Counted from the first letter of the stretch, positions 26,527 to 34,992 are shown. The stretch: DNA of 64,000 bases from JBDTNL01 sp039933785 (GCA_039933785.1 JBDTNL010000014.1:3609-67608), one strand, 5' to 3'. Numbers and translations: made by a program. Notes: a model not told the origin generated them from the letters alone.

Positions 26527-27612
26527 TTGGAGACGCCATTGATCGATGTCGAGCCTCAGAGCATCGCAGCTTCGCCCCGCGGCGCGGAGACCGCCCTGCG
26601 CGGTTTGTTCATTCTCGCCTGCTTCTATACCGCCTACTTCGCGCGCGATTTCCTGCTGCCGCTCGGCGTCGCAGTGCTATTGAAGTTCTTGCTCGACCCC
26701 CTCGTCCGGCGACTCAAGAGGTGGCGCGTGCCGGAAGCTGCGGGCGCCGCCATCGTGGTGCTGGCGATGCTCGGTGTGCTCGGCTACGGCGTGGTCTCAT
26801 TGGCGCATCCGGCCGGCGAGTGGTTGGCCAGTCTGCCGGCGAGCGCACGCAAGCTCGAGAGCCAGCTGCGGCCTTGGCGCAAGCCGGTCGAGCAGGTTGC
26901 CTCCGCCGGCCAGCAAGTGGAGAAGATGGCCAACTTGGGTGCCGAGCCGGCGTCGGCGAGTGCGGTCCCGGCGACGGCGCCTTCCGCTGCCTCGGCGATC
27001 GGCCGCACCGTTTCTATGCTCGGTACATTCCTTGTCACCTTGCTTCTTTTGTATTTTCTGCTCGCCTCCGGCAATCTCATTCTGCGCAAACTGATCAAGG
27101 TGCTGCCTCGTCTCCAGGACAAGAAGCGCGCGGTTCGCATGGCAGAGCAGATCGAGAGCGAGGTCTCGGCGTACCTGCTGACGATCACGGCGATCAACTT
27201 GGGGTTCGGCGCCGCCGTCGGTGTCGCGATGTGGGCCCTGAAAATGCCGAACCCGGTCCTCTGGGGCGTGCTCGCGATGGCGGCCAACTATCTGCCCTAC
27301 CTGGGGCCCACGGTATGCGTGGCGGTGCTCACCGCGGTGGCGCTGCTGACCTTTGGCACGACTGGAACGGCGTTGCTGGTTCCCGCCGCCTTCCTAGCCC
27401 TGCATGCAGTCGAAAGCTACTTCGTCACGCCGTTCCTCGTCGGACGCCGGCTGACGCTCAATCCGTTGGCAATTTTCCTCGGAGTCTCTTTTTGGGGCTG
27501 GGTTTGGGGCGTGCCGGGTGCGTTGCTGGCGGTCCCCTTCATGGCCATCTTCAAGATCTTCTGCGACCACATCGAGGGTCTCGGGGGGGTCGGCGAGTTC
27601 CTCGGAAGCTGA
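26527..27612 (+). CDS. AI-2E family transporter (PerM/TqsA-type membrane protein)
   Basis: 361 residues if it starts at TTG 26527; a longer frame runs to ATG 26389 but overlaps the start codon of the divergent gene and would precede the likely promoter. A GGGGG stretch lies 5 nt before the TTG. Predicted 7-8 helices: LLPLGVAVLLKFLLDPLVRRLKRWRVP near the start, FLVTLLLLYFLLASGN, and the conserved MPNPVLWGVLAMAANYLPYLGPTV, FLVGRRLTLNPLAIFLGVSFWGWVWGVPGALLAVPFM in the C-terminal half, which is the AI-2E/PerM signature. The family includes quorum-signal exporters and ion transporters, so the substrate is open. Confidence 0.85.
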   Translation: METPLIDVEPQSIAASPRGAETALRGLFILACFYTAYFARDFLLPLGVAVLLKFLLDPLVRRLKRWRVPEAAGAAIVVLAMLGVLGYGVVSLAHPAGEWLASLPASARKLESQLRPWRKPVEQVASAGQQVEKMANLGAEPASASAVPATAPSAASAIGRTVSMLGTFLVTLLLLYFLLASGNLILRKLIKVLPRLQDKKRAVRMAEQIESEVSAYLLTITAINLGFGAAVGVAMWALKMPNPVLWGVLAMAANYLPYLGPTVCVAVLTAVALLTFGTTGTALLVPAAFLALHAVESYFVTPFLVGRRLTLNPLAIFLGVSFWGWVWGVPGALLAVPFMAIFKIFCDHIEGLGGVGEFLGS

Positions 27613-27713
27613 GGGAGGGGAGCGCCAGTCGGGACGCCGAAGGTTCCCGCGTGACTCGGTGCGGCGGTGCTCAAGGGAGCGATGACGGCGCCCGAAAGCT
27701 CGCAAAGTGGAGC

Positions 27714-27729
27714 TGGCATACGCGATGCA
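27714..27729 (+). promoter_or_regulatory. Sigma-54-type promoter element before the small-protein pair
   Basis: TGGCATACGCGATGCA; GG and GC are 10 bp apart, TGGCA is perfect and the -12 half reads ATGCA instead of TTGCA. Predicted start of transcription near 27740, giving a 55-nt leader to the ATG at 27795. Confidence 0.5.
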
Positions 27730-27794
27730 AACAACGATGGCAGAGATCACAGACAATCGAAGACTCTCAATGCCCGCGCGCCTGGAGAACGAAC

Positions 27795-28097
27795 ATGAAG
27801 CTCGCCGACCCTCTTAGCCCCAGTGAAGGTGTCCAGACGCTCGCCGATCCGGAGTTGCACTGGTTCGAGACCGCGGACCACGTGCCGTCCATGCTCAACG
27901 ACATTGGCAAGCCCCTGGTCTGCTTTCGTCGCGACCGTGGCATCTACTTCGCGTGCTACCTGCCGGAGAAAGCCTGGTACTGGACCGGAGAGCAGGTCCC
28001 AGTTCCCGAGCGCTGGGCGCCTTCCGAGGGCGGCAACAGGAGTTGGCGTCACCGCGCTCGGGGTCGCTCCCCGGTCAGCCGTCAGGAGATGCTGTGA
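27795..28097 (+). CDS. Small hypothetical protein, first gene of a sigma-54-type pair
   Basis: 100 residues from ATG 27795 with GGAG 8 nt upstream. It begins MKLADPLSPSEGVQTLADPELHW. Central MLNDIGKPLVCFRRDRGIYFACYLPEKAWYWTG, with a Trp/Tyr-rich core, then an Arg/Ser-rich tail (RSWRHRARGRSPVSRQ). No known family. A 458-residue frame covering this region is mostly a shadow of the transporter gene and is rejected. The stop overlaps the next start (GTGA), so the pair is translationally coupled. Confidence 0.7.
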   Translation: MKLADPLSPSEGVQTLADPELHWFETADHVPSMLNDIGKPLVCFRRDRGIYFACYLPEKAWYWTGEQVPVPERWAPSEGGNRSWRHRARGRSPVSRQEML

Positions 28098-28603
28098 ACA
28101 CGCCGGAGCGCGGTTTCCAGATCGTTCCTCGGGCCGAAGTGCCCGAGAACAAGGACCGCGACACATCGAGTATCGATCCTGCCAAGCACGGCTTGGGCAC
28201 CGGCTTCGGCGTTCTCGGGGGCGCGGCGGCGGGCGCGGCCGTCGGCGCTGCCGGCGGTCCCGCGGGCATGGCAGTCGGTGGGCTGGTCGGTGCCGTCGTT
28301 GGTGGCCTCGCGGGAAGGACTCTCGGCGAGGTGGTCAACCCGACGGTTGAGGAGGCCTACTGGCGCGCGGAGCACACGCGCCGGCCGTATGGCGAGGCGA
28401 CCTCCTTTGACGCCTATCGCGCTGCCTACCGGTACGGTTGGGAAGAGCGTCTGCGCCAACCGCTGGATCGAAGCTTTCGCGATTCGGAGCCCGAACTCGA
28501 GCGCGGCTGGGAGCACGGCCGGGGGCGATCGGGGCTGCCCTGGATCCAGGCGCGGCCGGCGGCCCAGGATGCCTGGGAGCGCGTGGAACGGGCTCGGGTC
28601 TAG
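28094..28603 (+). CDS. Glycine-zipper domain protein
   Basis: 169 residues from GTG 28094, overlapping the previous stop. A glycine zipper of about 50 residues lies near positions 35-80: GLGTGFGVLGGAAAGAAVGAAGG and MAVGGLVGAVVGGLAGRT, which would insert into or pack against membrane. The remainder is charged and aromatic-rich (YWRAEHTRRPYGEATSFDAYRAAYRYGWEERLRQPLDRSF and a repeat-like RGWEHGRGRSG). Family members of this kind (YMGG-like, DUF2188-like neighbours) are stress-induced; role unknown. Converges with the NtrC-type gene. Confidence 0.75.
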   Translation: MNTPERGFQIVPRAEVPENKDRDTSSIDPAKHGLGTGFGVLGGAAAGAAVGAAGGPAGMAVGGLVGAVVGGLAGRTLGEVVNPTVEEAYWRAEHTRRPYGEATSFDAYRAAYRYGWEERLRQPLDRSFRDSEPELERGWEHGRGRSGLPWIQARPAAQDAWERVERARV

Positions 28604-28635
28604 GACTCTTTCCCTTTGTACATTTTGGGTACGGC

Positions 28636-30033
28636 TCAGCCTTCGCCGATGCCCGCGGCACTGTACTCGCGCAAGCGAGTGTAGAGCGTCTTCAGACTGA
28701 TCCCGAGCGTGTTGGCAGCGGCCGGCTTGTCGCCTGCGCATTGTTCGAGCGTCGCCAGGACCACTCGCCGTTCGATGTCCGCAAGAGAGCTCGGAATGGA
28801 CACCACCACGGTGTTCTTCGCGCCCGCCGCGGGAGACTCGGGACCGCCGTTCGTCTTCGCCGGCGCGACCAGACCCTTGCCCTTCAATTGCACCGGCAGG
28901 TGCTCGAGGTGAATCTGTTCTTCGGCCAAGATGTAGGCCTGCTGCATCGCATTGCGCAGCTCACGCACATTGCCGGGCCACGCGTAGGCGCGCACTCCGG
29001 CAAGCGCCGAGGGCGAAAGATTCTTTTTGTCGCCGCTGGCGCTCGCGAAGTCGTCCAGAAAATAGTCGGTGAGGGCGAGGATGTCGTCGCCGCGCTCGCG
29101 CAGCGGCGGCAGGTCGACCGGGACGACACGCAATCGATAGAGCAGGTCGGCGCGGAATTTTCCCTGGGCTACCGACTCGTCAAGGTTGCAGTTCGAGGCC
29201 GCGATCACTCGCACGTCGACGGTGATTTGGCGTTCGGCGCCGACTCGCATGAAGGTTCCGGTCTCGAGGACCCGCAGGAGCTTCACCTGCAAGTCGAGCG
29301 GCATCTCGCTGATCTCGTCGAGGAAGAGAGTGCCCAGGTGGGCGCGTTCGAAGACGCCCTTGCGTTGGCGGTCGGCGCCGGTGAAGCTGCCGCGCTCATG
29401 GCCGAAGAGCTCGCTCTCGATGAGGGTCGCGGAGATCGCGCCGCAGTTGATGGCGATGAACGGCCGGTGCGCGCGGCGGCTGAGGCGGTGAATGGTTTCG
29501 GCGACCAGTTCCTTGCCGGTGCCGCTCTCGCCGCTGATCATCACGCTGGCGTCGGTGGGCGCCACGCGCGCGATGCGGTCGTACACCTGCTGCATCGGAG
29601 TCGACGAACCGATCATCGACCCGAAACGGCCGAGCTCGCGGAGCGTCGAACGCAGCGCGGCGATCTCTTGCCGTTCGGCGCCGGTGCGGCAAATGCGTTC
29701 GAGCAGGGTCTTTAGTCGCGCCGCTTCCACCGGCTTTTGGAGAAAATCGGTAGCGCCGGCGCGCAGAGTTTCCACCGCGACGTCCACGGTAGCGCGGCCC
29801 GTCACCATGACCAGTTCGGCGCCGGCGGCCACGCACTCCGGCGCCAACTCGAGGCCGGTGCCATCGGGCAAGTGGTAGTCGGCGAGCACGGCGATGGGCG
29901 CCACCGTCGCCAGGGCTTGGCGGGCGGACTGGAGATCGCGCGCGGTGACGGTCTCCAGCCCCTCGGCGCGCACCAACGCCTCCAGGGCGCTCAGGGATAC
30001 GGGTTCGTCATCGACGATTAGGATCGTTTGCAT
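28636..30033 (-). CDS. NtrC-family sigma-54-dependent response regulator
   Basis: 465 residues. Receiver domain 1-120 with phospho-acceptor D52 and K about 101. AAA+ domain about 140-370: Walker A GESGTGKE, the sigma-54 loop reads GSFTGA in place of GAFTGA, Walker B GTLFLDEI, and R-finger region LPPLRERGDDI. A Fis-type helix-turn-helix closes the protein (LADIERRVVLATLEQCAGDKPAAANTLGISLKTLYTRLREY). It should activate sigma-54 promoters such as the five candidates found nearby (23557-30072). Divergent from the hybrid kinase gene, its probable partner. Confidence 0.93.
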   Translation of the reverse strand: MQTILIVDDEPVSLSALEALVRAEGLETVTARDLQSARQALATVAPIAVLADYHLPDGTGLELAPECVAAGAELVMVTGRATVDVAVETLRAGATDFLQKPVEAARLKTLLERICRTGAERQEIAALRSTLRELGRFGSMIGSSTPMQQVYDRIARVAPTDASVMISGESGTGKELVAETIHRLSRRAHRPFIAINCGAISATLIESELFGHERGSFTGADRQRKGVFERAHLGTLFLDEISEMPLDLQVKLLRVLETGTFMRVGAERQITVDVRVIAASNCNLDESVAQGKFRADLLYRLRVVPVDLPPLRERGDDILALTDYFLDDFASASGDKKNLSPSALAGVRAYAWPGNVRELRNAMQQAYILAEEQIHLEHLPVQLKGKGLVAPAKTNGGPESPAAGAKNTVVVSIPSSLADIERRVVLATLEQCAGDKPAAANTLGISLKTLYTRLREYSAAGIGEG

Positions 30034-30056
30034 GGCGTTCTCTTTAGACTAGCAGT

Positions 30057-30072
30057 TGGCTTCCGTCTTGCT
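30057..30072 (+). promoter_or_regulatory. Weaker sigma-54-type element before the hybrid kinase gene
   Basis: TGGCTTCCGTCTTGCT; GG and GC 10 bp apart, TGGC and TTGCT match but three internal positions differ. The predicted transcript would start near 30083, just ahead of the start at 30096. A second, poorer element on the opposite strand (30069-30084, TGACACGATGGTAGCA) could serve the regulator gene, although its -24 reads GA, not GG. Confidence 0.4.
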
Positions 30073-30095
30073 ACCATCGTGTCAAGGGGGACCTC

Positions 30096-32498
30096 TTGCC
30101 ATCATCCGAGCCCGATCTCTCATCCAGTCCCACCGCCCGCAAGCTCGGCTTGACCAGTACGAGATTCTTCGTCCCCGAGGTCAGATCTCCGGCGCTGCGG
30201 GTGTTGGTTGCTGTTGGGTTGGCGGCGATGATTCCCTTGGCCTACTCGCGGAGCGCTGAGTGGGCGGGGACGGGCTCCTATTTCGTGCTCGCGTTTCTGG
30301 CGGTGATCGCCTCGGCTTGGCTCGGTCGGCTGGCGTCGGGTTTGATCACGCTGGTCGCCTGTGCCCTGCTGAGCATCTATTTCTTCCCGGCGCCGAACCC
30401 CGAATGGACGGTGGACGCTCACAGGGCCCGCCTCACTCTGCTCTTCCTGATTGGCGGGGGACTGATCTGCCTGGTTATTGAAGCCCTGCATTTCGGTCAC
30501 TCGGTCACCTCGCGCCTGCGCGCCGAGAGCGAGGCCCTGGCTCGGCAGCTGGCGGCGGAGCGCGAGCGCCTGCATGCGTTTCTCGCCAACCTGCCCGGCG
30601 TCGTTTGGGAGGCCGCGCTGGCGCCGGGCCACGCGCGCCCCTTGATGTCGTTCATGTCGCCGAACGTCGAGAGCCGGCTGGGCTGGAAGCCCGAGGCGCT
30701 GAACCTGGCCGACTCGGCCTGGCGGGCGGTCCTGCATCCTGAAGACGAGCAGACGCTGTGGAGCGCCCTCCAGGCGGCCCAGCCGGGATCGGTGGGGCGC
30801 GTCCGCGGGCGGTGGGTGGATCCCCAGGGTGGTGTGCGCTGGTTCGATACCTATTTCTCGAGCGGCTCCGGTCCCGAGGGAGCGAACCATCGCCTGCGCT
30901 GCCTTTCGGTCGACGTCACCGACGCCGAACGCGCCGAGCGCGCGGTGGAGAACAGCGAGTTACGTTTCCGCGCCACCGCCGAACGGGCGCCGATGATGAT
31001 GTGGCGCGCCGACCCGGAGGGCAACACCACTTGGGCCAACCGCGCCTGGCTCGAGTTTCGCGGCCGGGCGATGGACTTCGAGTCCGGTCTCGGCTGGCTG
31101 CGCGACGTTCACGCCGACGACCTCGACTCGGTGGCGCGAGCGCTCACCCGCTCGGCGGGCTCCAAGGACGAAGTCCGGTTGGAGTACCGGGTGCGTAAAC
31201 ACGATGGGACCTTCCCTTGGGTGTTCTCGCTGCGCCTGCCGCAGGCCGACAGCGAGGGCGCGCTCGATGGCTACCTGGGTTTCGCGATCGACATCAGCGA
31301 GCGCAAGGAGCTCGAGCTGCAGCGCGAGCGCATGCTGAAGGAGACCCAGCGGGCTCGGCTCGAAGCCGAGATCGCGACCCGTAGCAAGGACGACTTCCTG
31401 GCCAAGGTGTCGCATGAGTTGCGCAACCCGCTGAACGGGATCCTGGGCTGGGCGCAACTGCTGCGCCGCGACGACATCGAACCCGAGGAGATGACCCGCG
31501 GCTTGGCGATGCTCGAATCGGGCGCGCGCGCTCTCTCGCAACTGGTGGACGACCTGCTCGACGTCTCCCGCATCATCGCGGGCAAGATGGACCTGGCGCT
31601 CGAGCAAACCGATCTGCGCTCCGTGCTCGAGGCCGCCATGGCCACGGTAACGCCGGCGGCCGAGGCCAAAGGCGTCGAGCTCGAGGCCGCGGCGCCGGAG
31701 GATCTGCCGGTGGTGATGGGCGATCCCCGGCGATTGCGCCAAGTGGCCTGGAATCTACTCGCGAATGGCGTGAAGTTCACCCCGCGAGGTGGGCGCGTCC
31801 GCTGGGCGATCGAGCGGGAGGGTTCGCTGTTGGCCCTCCGAGTGACCGACACCGGCATCGGGATCGCACCCGAGTTCCTGCCCGAGGTGTTCTCGCCGTT
31901 CCGCCAGGGTGAGTCGACGACGACCAGGCGCTACCAGGGGCTCGGCCTCGGCCTGGCTATCGTGCGTCAACTGGTGGAGCTCCACGGCGGGACCGTGGAC
32001 GCGCAGAGCGCGGGCCTGGAGCAGGGCTCCACCTTCACTGTCCGCCTCCCCGTGGCGAGCATGACTGCCGCCTCCGCCCCAGTAGTGGAAGCGCCCGAGG
32101 AAGACGACGCGGCCGCGTTGTCGGGCGTCGCGGTGCTGGTGGTCGACGACGACCCGACCGCTCGCGAGCTCCTGCACGTCTTGCTGTCGCGGGTGGGCGC
32201 GCAGTGTCGCGAAGCCGCTTCGCCAAGCGAGGCCCGCGCGCTGCTCGAAGATCGGCTCCCGAACGTCATCGTGAGCGACATCGAGATGCCCAACGAGGAC
32301 GGCTATTCCTTCCTCCGCAGCCTGCGCGCTCTCGAGCCTCGGCGTGGAGGGAGCATTCCGGCGATCGCCTTGACCGCATTCGCGCAGGCCGAGGACCGCA
32401 AGCGAACGGCGCTGGCGGGCTTTCAAGCTCATCTGGCGAAACCGGTCGACGTCGAGTTGCTGGTCAGCACGATCGCGCAGATGGCACGCACCCCGTAG
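30096..32498 (+). CDS. Hybrid sensor histidine kinase with two PAS domains and a receiver
   Basis: 800 residues from TTG 30096 (preceded by GGGGGA). Membrane region about 30-140 with four hydrophobic helices (DUF4118-like). PAS 1 about 160-270 and PAS 2 about 290-410, each ending with a PAC-like VTDAERAERAVENSE or IDISERKELELQ. HisKA with H440 in SHELRNPLNGILGW, then an HATPase with NLLANGVKFTPRGG and DTGIGIAPEFLPEVFSPFRQG. A C-terminal receiver has D728 in SDIEMPNEDGY. The gene is divergent from the NtrC-type regulator, and its receiver suggests an internal phosphorelay. Input signal unknown. Confidence 0.92.
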   Translation: MPSSEPDLSSSPTARKLGLTSTRFFVPEVRSPALRVLVAVGLAAMIPLAYSRSAEWAGTGSYFVLAFLAVIASAWLGRLASGLITLVACALLSIYFFPAPNPEWTVDAHRARLTLLFLIGGGLICLVIEALHFGHSVTSRLRAESEALARQLAAERERLHAFLANLPGVVWEAALAPGHARPLMSFMSPNVESRLGWKPEALNLADSAWRAVLHPEDEQTLWSALQAAQPGSVGRVRGRWVDPQGGVRWFDTYFSSGSGPEGANHRLRCLSVDVTDAERAERAVENSELRFRATAERAPMMMWRADPEGNTTWANRAWLEFRGRAMDFESGLGWLRDVHADDLDSVARALTRSAGSKDEVRLEYRVRKHDGTFPWVFSLRLPQADSEGALDGYLGFAIDISERKELELQRERMLKETQRARLEAEIATRSKDDFLAKVSHELRNPLNGILGWAQLLRRDDIEPEEMTRGLAMLESGARALSQLVDDLLDVSRIIAGKMDLALEQTDLRSVLEAAMATVTPAAEAKGVELEAAAPEDLPVVMGDPRRLRQVAWNLLANGVKFTPRGGRVRWAIEREGSLLALRVTDTGIGIAPEFLPEVFSPFRQGESTTTRRYQGLGLGLAIVRQLVELHGGTVDAQSAGLEQGSTFTVRLPVASMTAASAPVVEAPEEDDAAALSGVAVLVVDDDPTARELLHVLLSRVGAQCREAASPSEARALLEDRLPNVIVSDIEMPNEDGYSFLRSLRALEPRRGGSIPAIALTAFAQAEDRKRTALAGFQAHLAKPVDVELLVSTIAQMARTP

Positions 32499-32628
32499 AG
32501 TCGGAATGGGGCGAAGACCCCCGTCGGTGGCACGAAAACTGCTAAATCAAGGACTGTAGCCGCGCGCAGTGCCTCGCGGCCTCTTCCCCAACGAGGCCGG
32601 CCGCTGTTTGGCTGGCTGCTCGCCCCCG

Positions 32629-32662
32629 CGGAGCCGGAGAGAGCCGACTCTCTCCGGCTCCG
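32629..32662. terminator. Strong 15-bp hairpin after the hybrid kinase gene
   Basis: Perfect inverted repeat: CGGAGCCGGAGAGAG, loop CCGA, then its complement, followed 8 nt later by ATTTTT. It lies 130 bp after the kinase stop and 30 bp before a good sigma-70-like promoter, as expected for a terminator that insulates the efflux operon. The spacing to the T-tract is long for a Rho-independent terminator. Confidence 0.55.
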
Positions 32663-32685
32663 TCCCTCCATTTTTGGTGTCGCAG

Positions 32686-32714
32686 TTGACAGACTCAAAC
32701 AGTCGTTTGATACT
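32686..32714 (+). promoter_or_regulatory. Sigma-70-like promoter with TetR-type operator between -35 and -10
   Basis: TTGACA at 32686-32691 and GATACT at 32709-32714, 17 bp apart. Inside the spacer and touching the -10 is TCAAAC-AGTC-GTTTGA (32695-32710), a perfect palindrome. It matches the CAAAC-N2-4-GTTTG box of TetR-family PsrA. The element is 80 bp upstream of the TetR-type gene, so autoregulation of the efflux operon by that protein is the natural inference. Confidence 0.65.
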
Positions 32715-32794
32715 CCCGTTTCCAACTGCGGCGAGCCCGGTCGCCTCGCTCGCCGTTGAATGGGCTTAGCAGATCCCGGGGAGGACACGCGGAA

Positions 32795-33472
32795 ATGCAG
32801 ATGCAGGTGGAAGTGGACAACGAGACACCGATCGATTCGAGCACTCAGACTCGACAGCGCCTGCTTGACGCCTCAGAAGCGCTCTTTGCCGAACGGGGCT
32901 TCCGCGGCGCTTCGGTGCGCGACATCACCCAGGCCGCGGCCTGCAACCTCGCCTCCGTGAACTACCACTTCGGCGGCAAGTCGAACCTCTACCGCGAGGT
33001 CATCATGCGCCGTCTGACCGAGCTTCGCGCCGGTCGTCTCGGCGCCGTGGATGGTGCCATGCAACGGGCGGAGACGGAGCCCACGGTCGAGCTTCTGCTG
33101 CGCTCGTTCACCATCGCCTTCCTCGAGCCTCTGGTACAGAGCAGCGCCGGTCGCCGGTGGGTCAACTTGATGTCGCGCGAGATGCTCGATCCGCAGCTGC
33201 CGCGGGACATGTTTCGCACCGAGATGGTGCTGCCGATCCACCAGGCGCTCGGGCACGCGCTGCAACGCCTCTGTCCCCGGCTCTCGCCCGAGGTCACCGA
33301 GCTCTGTGTCGATTCCCTGATCGGGCAGCTGGTGTACATCGAGCGCCTGCATCGCTGCACCGAGCTTTCGACGACGCCGGCGGATCTGCTGTTTTCGTTG
33401 CCCGCTCGAGTCGACCACACGGTCAGGTTCACCGCCGCCGCCATCGAAGTCCTAGCCTCCGAGAAGGGATGA
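32795..33472 (+). CDS. TetR-family transcriptional repressor of the efflux operon
   Basis: 225 residues from ATG 32795 (GGGGAGG 12 nt upstream; ATG 32801 is a second possible start). Helix-turn-helix at about 17-62: RQRLLDASEALFAERGFRGASVRDITQAAACNLASVNYHFGGK, which carries the NLASVNYHFGGK recognition helix of the PsrA/CerR-like group. The C-terminal region is a helical ligand-binding domain (DUF1956-type). Its gene is followed within 3 bp by tolC-like, MFP and RND genes, so it is most likely the operon's own repressor, acting at the palindrome at 32695-32710. Confidence 0.88.
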   Translation: MQMQVEVDNETPIDSSTQTRQRLLDASEALFAERGFRGASVRDITQAAACNLASVNYHFGGKSNLYREVIMRRLTELRAGRLGAVDGAMQRAETEPTVELLLRSFTIAFLEPLVQSSAGRRWVNLMSREMLDPQLPRDMFRTEMVLPIHQALGHALQRLCPRLSPEVTELCVDSLIGQLVYIERLHRCTELSTTPADLLFSLPARVDHTVRFTAAAIEVLASEKG

Positions 33473-33474
33473 GC

Positions 33475-34992
33475 ATGCGACCGCGCTGGTTTCGGCGCGC
33501 CCTCCTGGGCGCGGTTGTCCTACTCCCGGCCTTGGTTGGCCCGGCGCGACTGGCCGCCGCGACGCCGTCGGTGGCGCCCGCGGCCGATCGGCCGTGGGTC
33601 CCCGCGGCGGGTGAGAAGCCGGCCCCTCTGCTGGTGCCGGAGGCCGGCGCCGCGGCGTCGATTCCCGCCGGGACGCAGGTGACGTTGGCGCAAGTGCTCG
33701 ATCTGGCGCTCCGCAACAGCCCGGTCACCCGCGAGACTTGGCTCGCCGCCAAGGCCGCGGCCGCCGAGGTCGGCGTGCAGCGCGCCCAGTACTACCCGAC
33801 GCTCAATGCCGGCGCCAACCTCACGCGCGTGCAACAGGCGCAGGTCGGCGGCACCTTCCATGTTCGCCAGACCACGTACGGCCCGACCGCCGAGTTCTCG
33901 TTCCTGCTCTTCGATCTCGGCGGCCGCCGCGGCGATCTCGACGAGGCGAAGCAGGCGCTGCTCGCTGCCGACTGGTCGCACAACGCCGCCATCCAGGACG
34001 TGGTGTTGAACGTGCAGCGCGCCTACTACAGCTATCTCGGCTCGGTGGGCCTGCGCGACTCGCTGCTCGGATCGATCAAGCAGGCCGAGGTGAGCGTGAA
34101 CTCGGCCGAGGCGCGGCGCGGTGCGGGGTTGGCCACCATCGCCGACGTTCTGCAATCGCGCACGCTGCTCGAACAGGAGAGGCTCGCGCTCGCCCAGACC
34201 GAGGGCGACATGAAGTCGATCAAGGGGGCCCTGGCGACCGCGGTCGGCCTGCCGCCCAACATCGAAGTCGAGGTGAGCACACTCGGTGCGCTGCCCAAAG
34301 ACTTGCCAGAGCTTCCCGGTCTCATGGGGTCGACGGCCGACATGGGGAAGCTTCTGCAGACCGCGCTCGCCGACCGCCCGGACCTGCTCGCCGAGCGCGC
34401 GCGAGTGAACGCCGCCGCGGCGCGCATCGCACAGGAACGCAGCGCCGGTCTGCCCAGCCTGTCCTTCGACACGACTGCGAACCGCACGTTTTACGATCAC
34501 GTGCCGGGCTCGCGTCCGAGCACCAACTACAGCGCTCAGCTGGCCCTGCGGGTGCCGCTCTTCACCGGCTTCGAGACCAAGTTCAAGGTCGCCAAGGCCA
34601 AGGCCGAGGCCGATCTCGAGCAGGCTCGCCTCGACCAGGCGGTGCAGCAAACGATGCTCGACGTGTGGACGAGCTACTACAAGCTGCAGACCGCCGCGCA
34701 GTCGGTCGCGAGCAGCCGGGCGCTGCTCGACAGCGCCGGGCAGAGCGCTGATGTATCGGGCGGGCGCTACAAGGAAGGGGTCGGCGACATCCTCGAGCTG
34801 CTGACCTCGCAGAGCGCGCTCGCCGACGCGCGGGCGCGCGAGATCGTTTCGCGAGCCCAGTGGTTCATCGCCCTCGCCGAGCTGCAACGGGCGACCGGCG
34901 CGCTGCAGCTGGCGCTTCCCGGTACCGACGACCCCGACAATTCCGCCAATCCTCCAATACCGACCGCGACGGAGCCGCAGGCCCATCCATGA
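33475..34992 (+). CDS. TolC-family outer membrane efflux protein
   Basis: 505 residues from ATG 33475, with AAGG 7 nt upstream; ATG 33469, which overlaps the TetR stop, is an alternative. Signal peptide (LLGAVVLLPALVGPARLAAA). Two TolC repeats of about 200 residues, each with long coiled-coil helices: LTLAQVLDLALRNSP-type start, AQYYPTLNAGANLTRVQQAQ, and the second repeat ADRPDLLAERARVNAAAARIAQERSAGLPSLSFDTT and YKEGVGDILELLTSQSALADARAREIVSRAQW. It forms the outer-membrane channel of the tripartite pump. Confidence 0.92.
   Translation: MRPRWFRRALLGAVVLLPALVGPARLAAATPSVAPAADRPWVPAAGEKPAPLLVPEAGAAASIPAGTQVTLAQVLDLALRNSPVTRETWLAAKAAAAEVGVQRAQYYPTLNAGANLTRVQQAQVGGTFHVRQTTYGPTAEFSFLLFDLGGRRGDLDEAKQALLAADWSHNAAIQDVVLNVQRAYYSYLGSVGLRDSLLGSIKQAEVSVNSAEARRGAGLATIADVLQSRTLLEQERLALAQTEGDMKSIKGALATAVGLPPNIEVEVSTLGALPKDLPELPGLMGSTADMGKLLQTALADRPDLLAERARVNAAAARIAQERSAGLPSLSFDTTANRTFYDHVPGSRPSTNYSAQLALRVPLFTGFETKFKVAKAKAEADLEQARLDQAVQQTMLDVWTSYYKLQTAAQSVASSRALLDSAGQSADVSGGRYKEGVGDILELLTSQSALADARAREIVSRAQWFIALAELQRATGALQLALPGTDDPDNSANPPIPTATEPQAHP

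Noticed and set aside
26721..28097. 458-residue plus-strand open frame
   Set aside because: Its first 358 codons are a shadow of the AI-2E-type gene in another frame; only the part from ATG 27795 (ribosome binding site, 100 residues) is kept.
30069..30084. Minus-strand sigma-54-type element TGACACGATGGTAGCA before the regulator gene
   Set aside because: Spacing is right but the -24 reads GA instead of the nearly invariant GG, so it is noted only with the kinase element and not as a feature.
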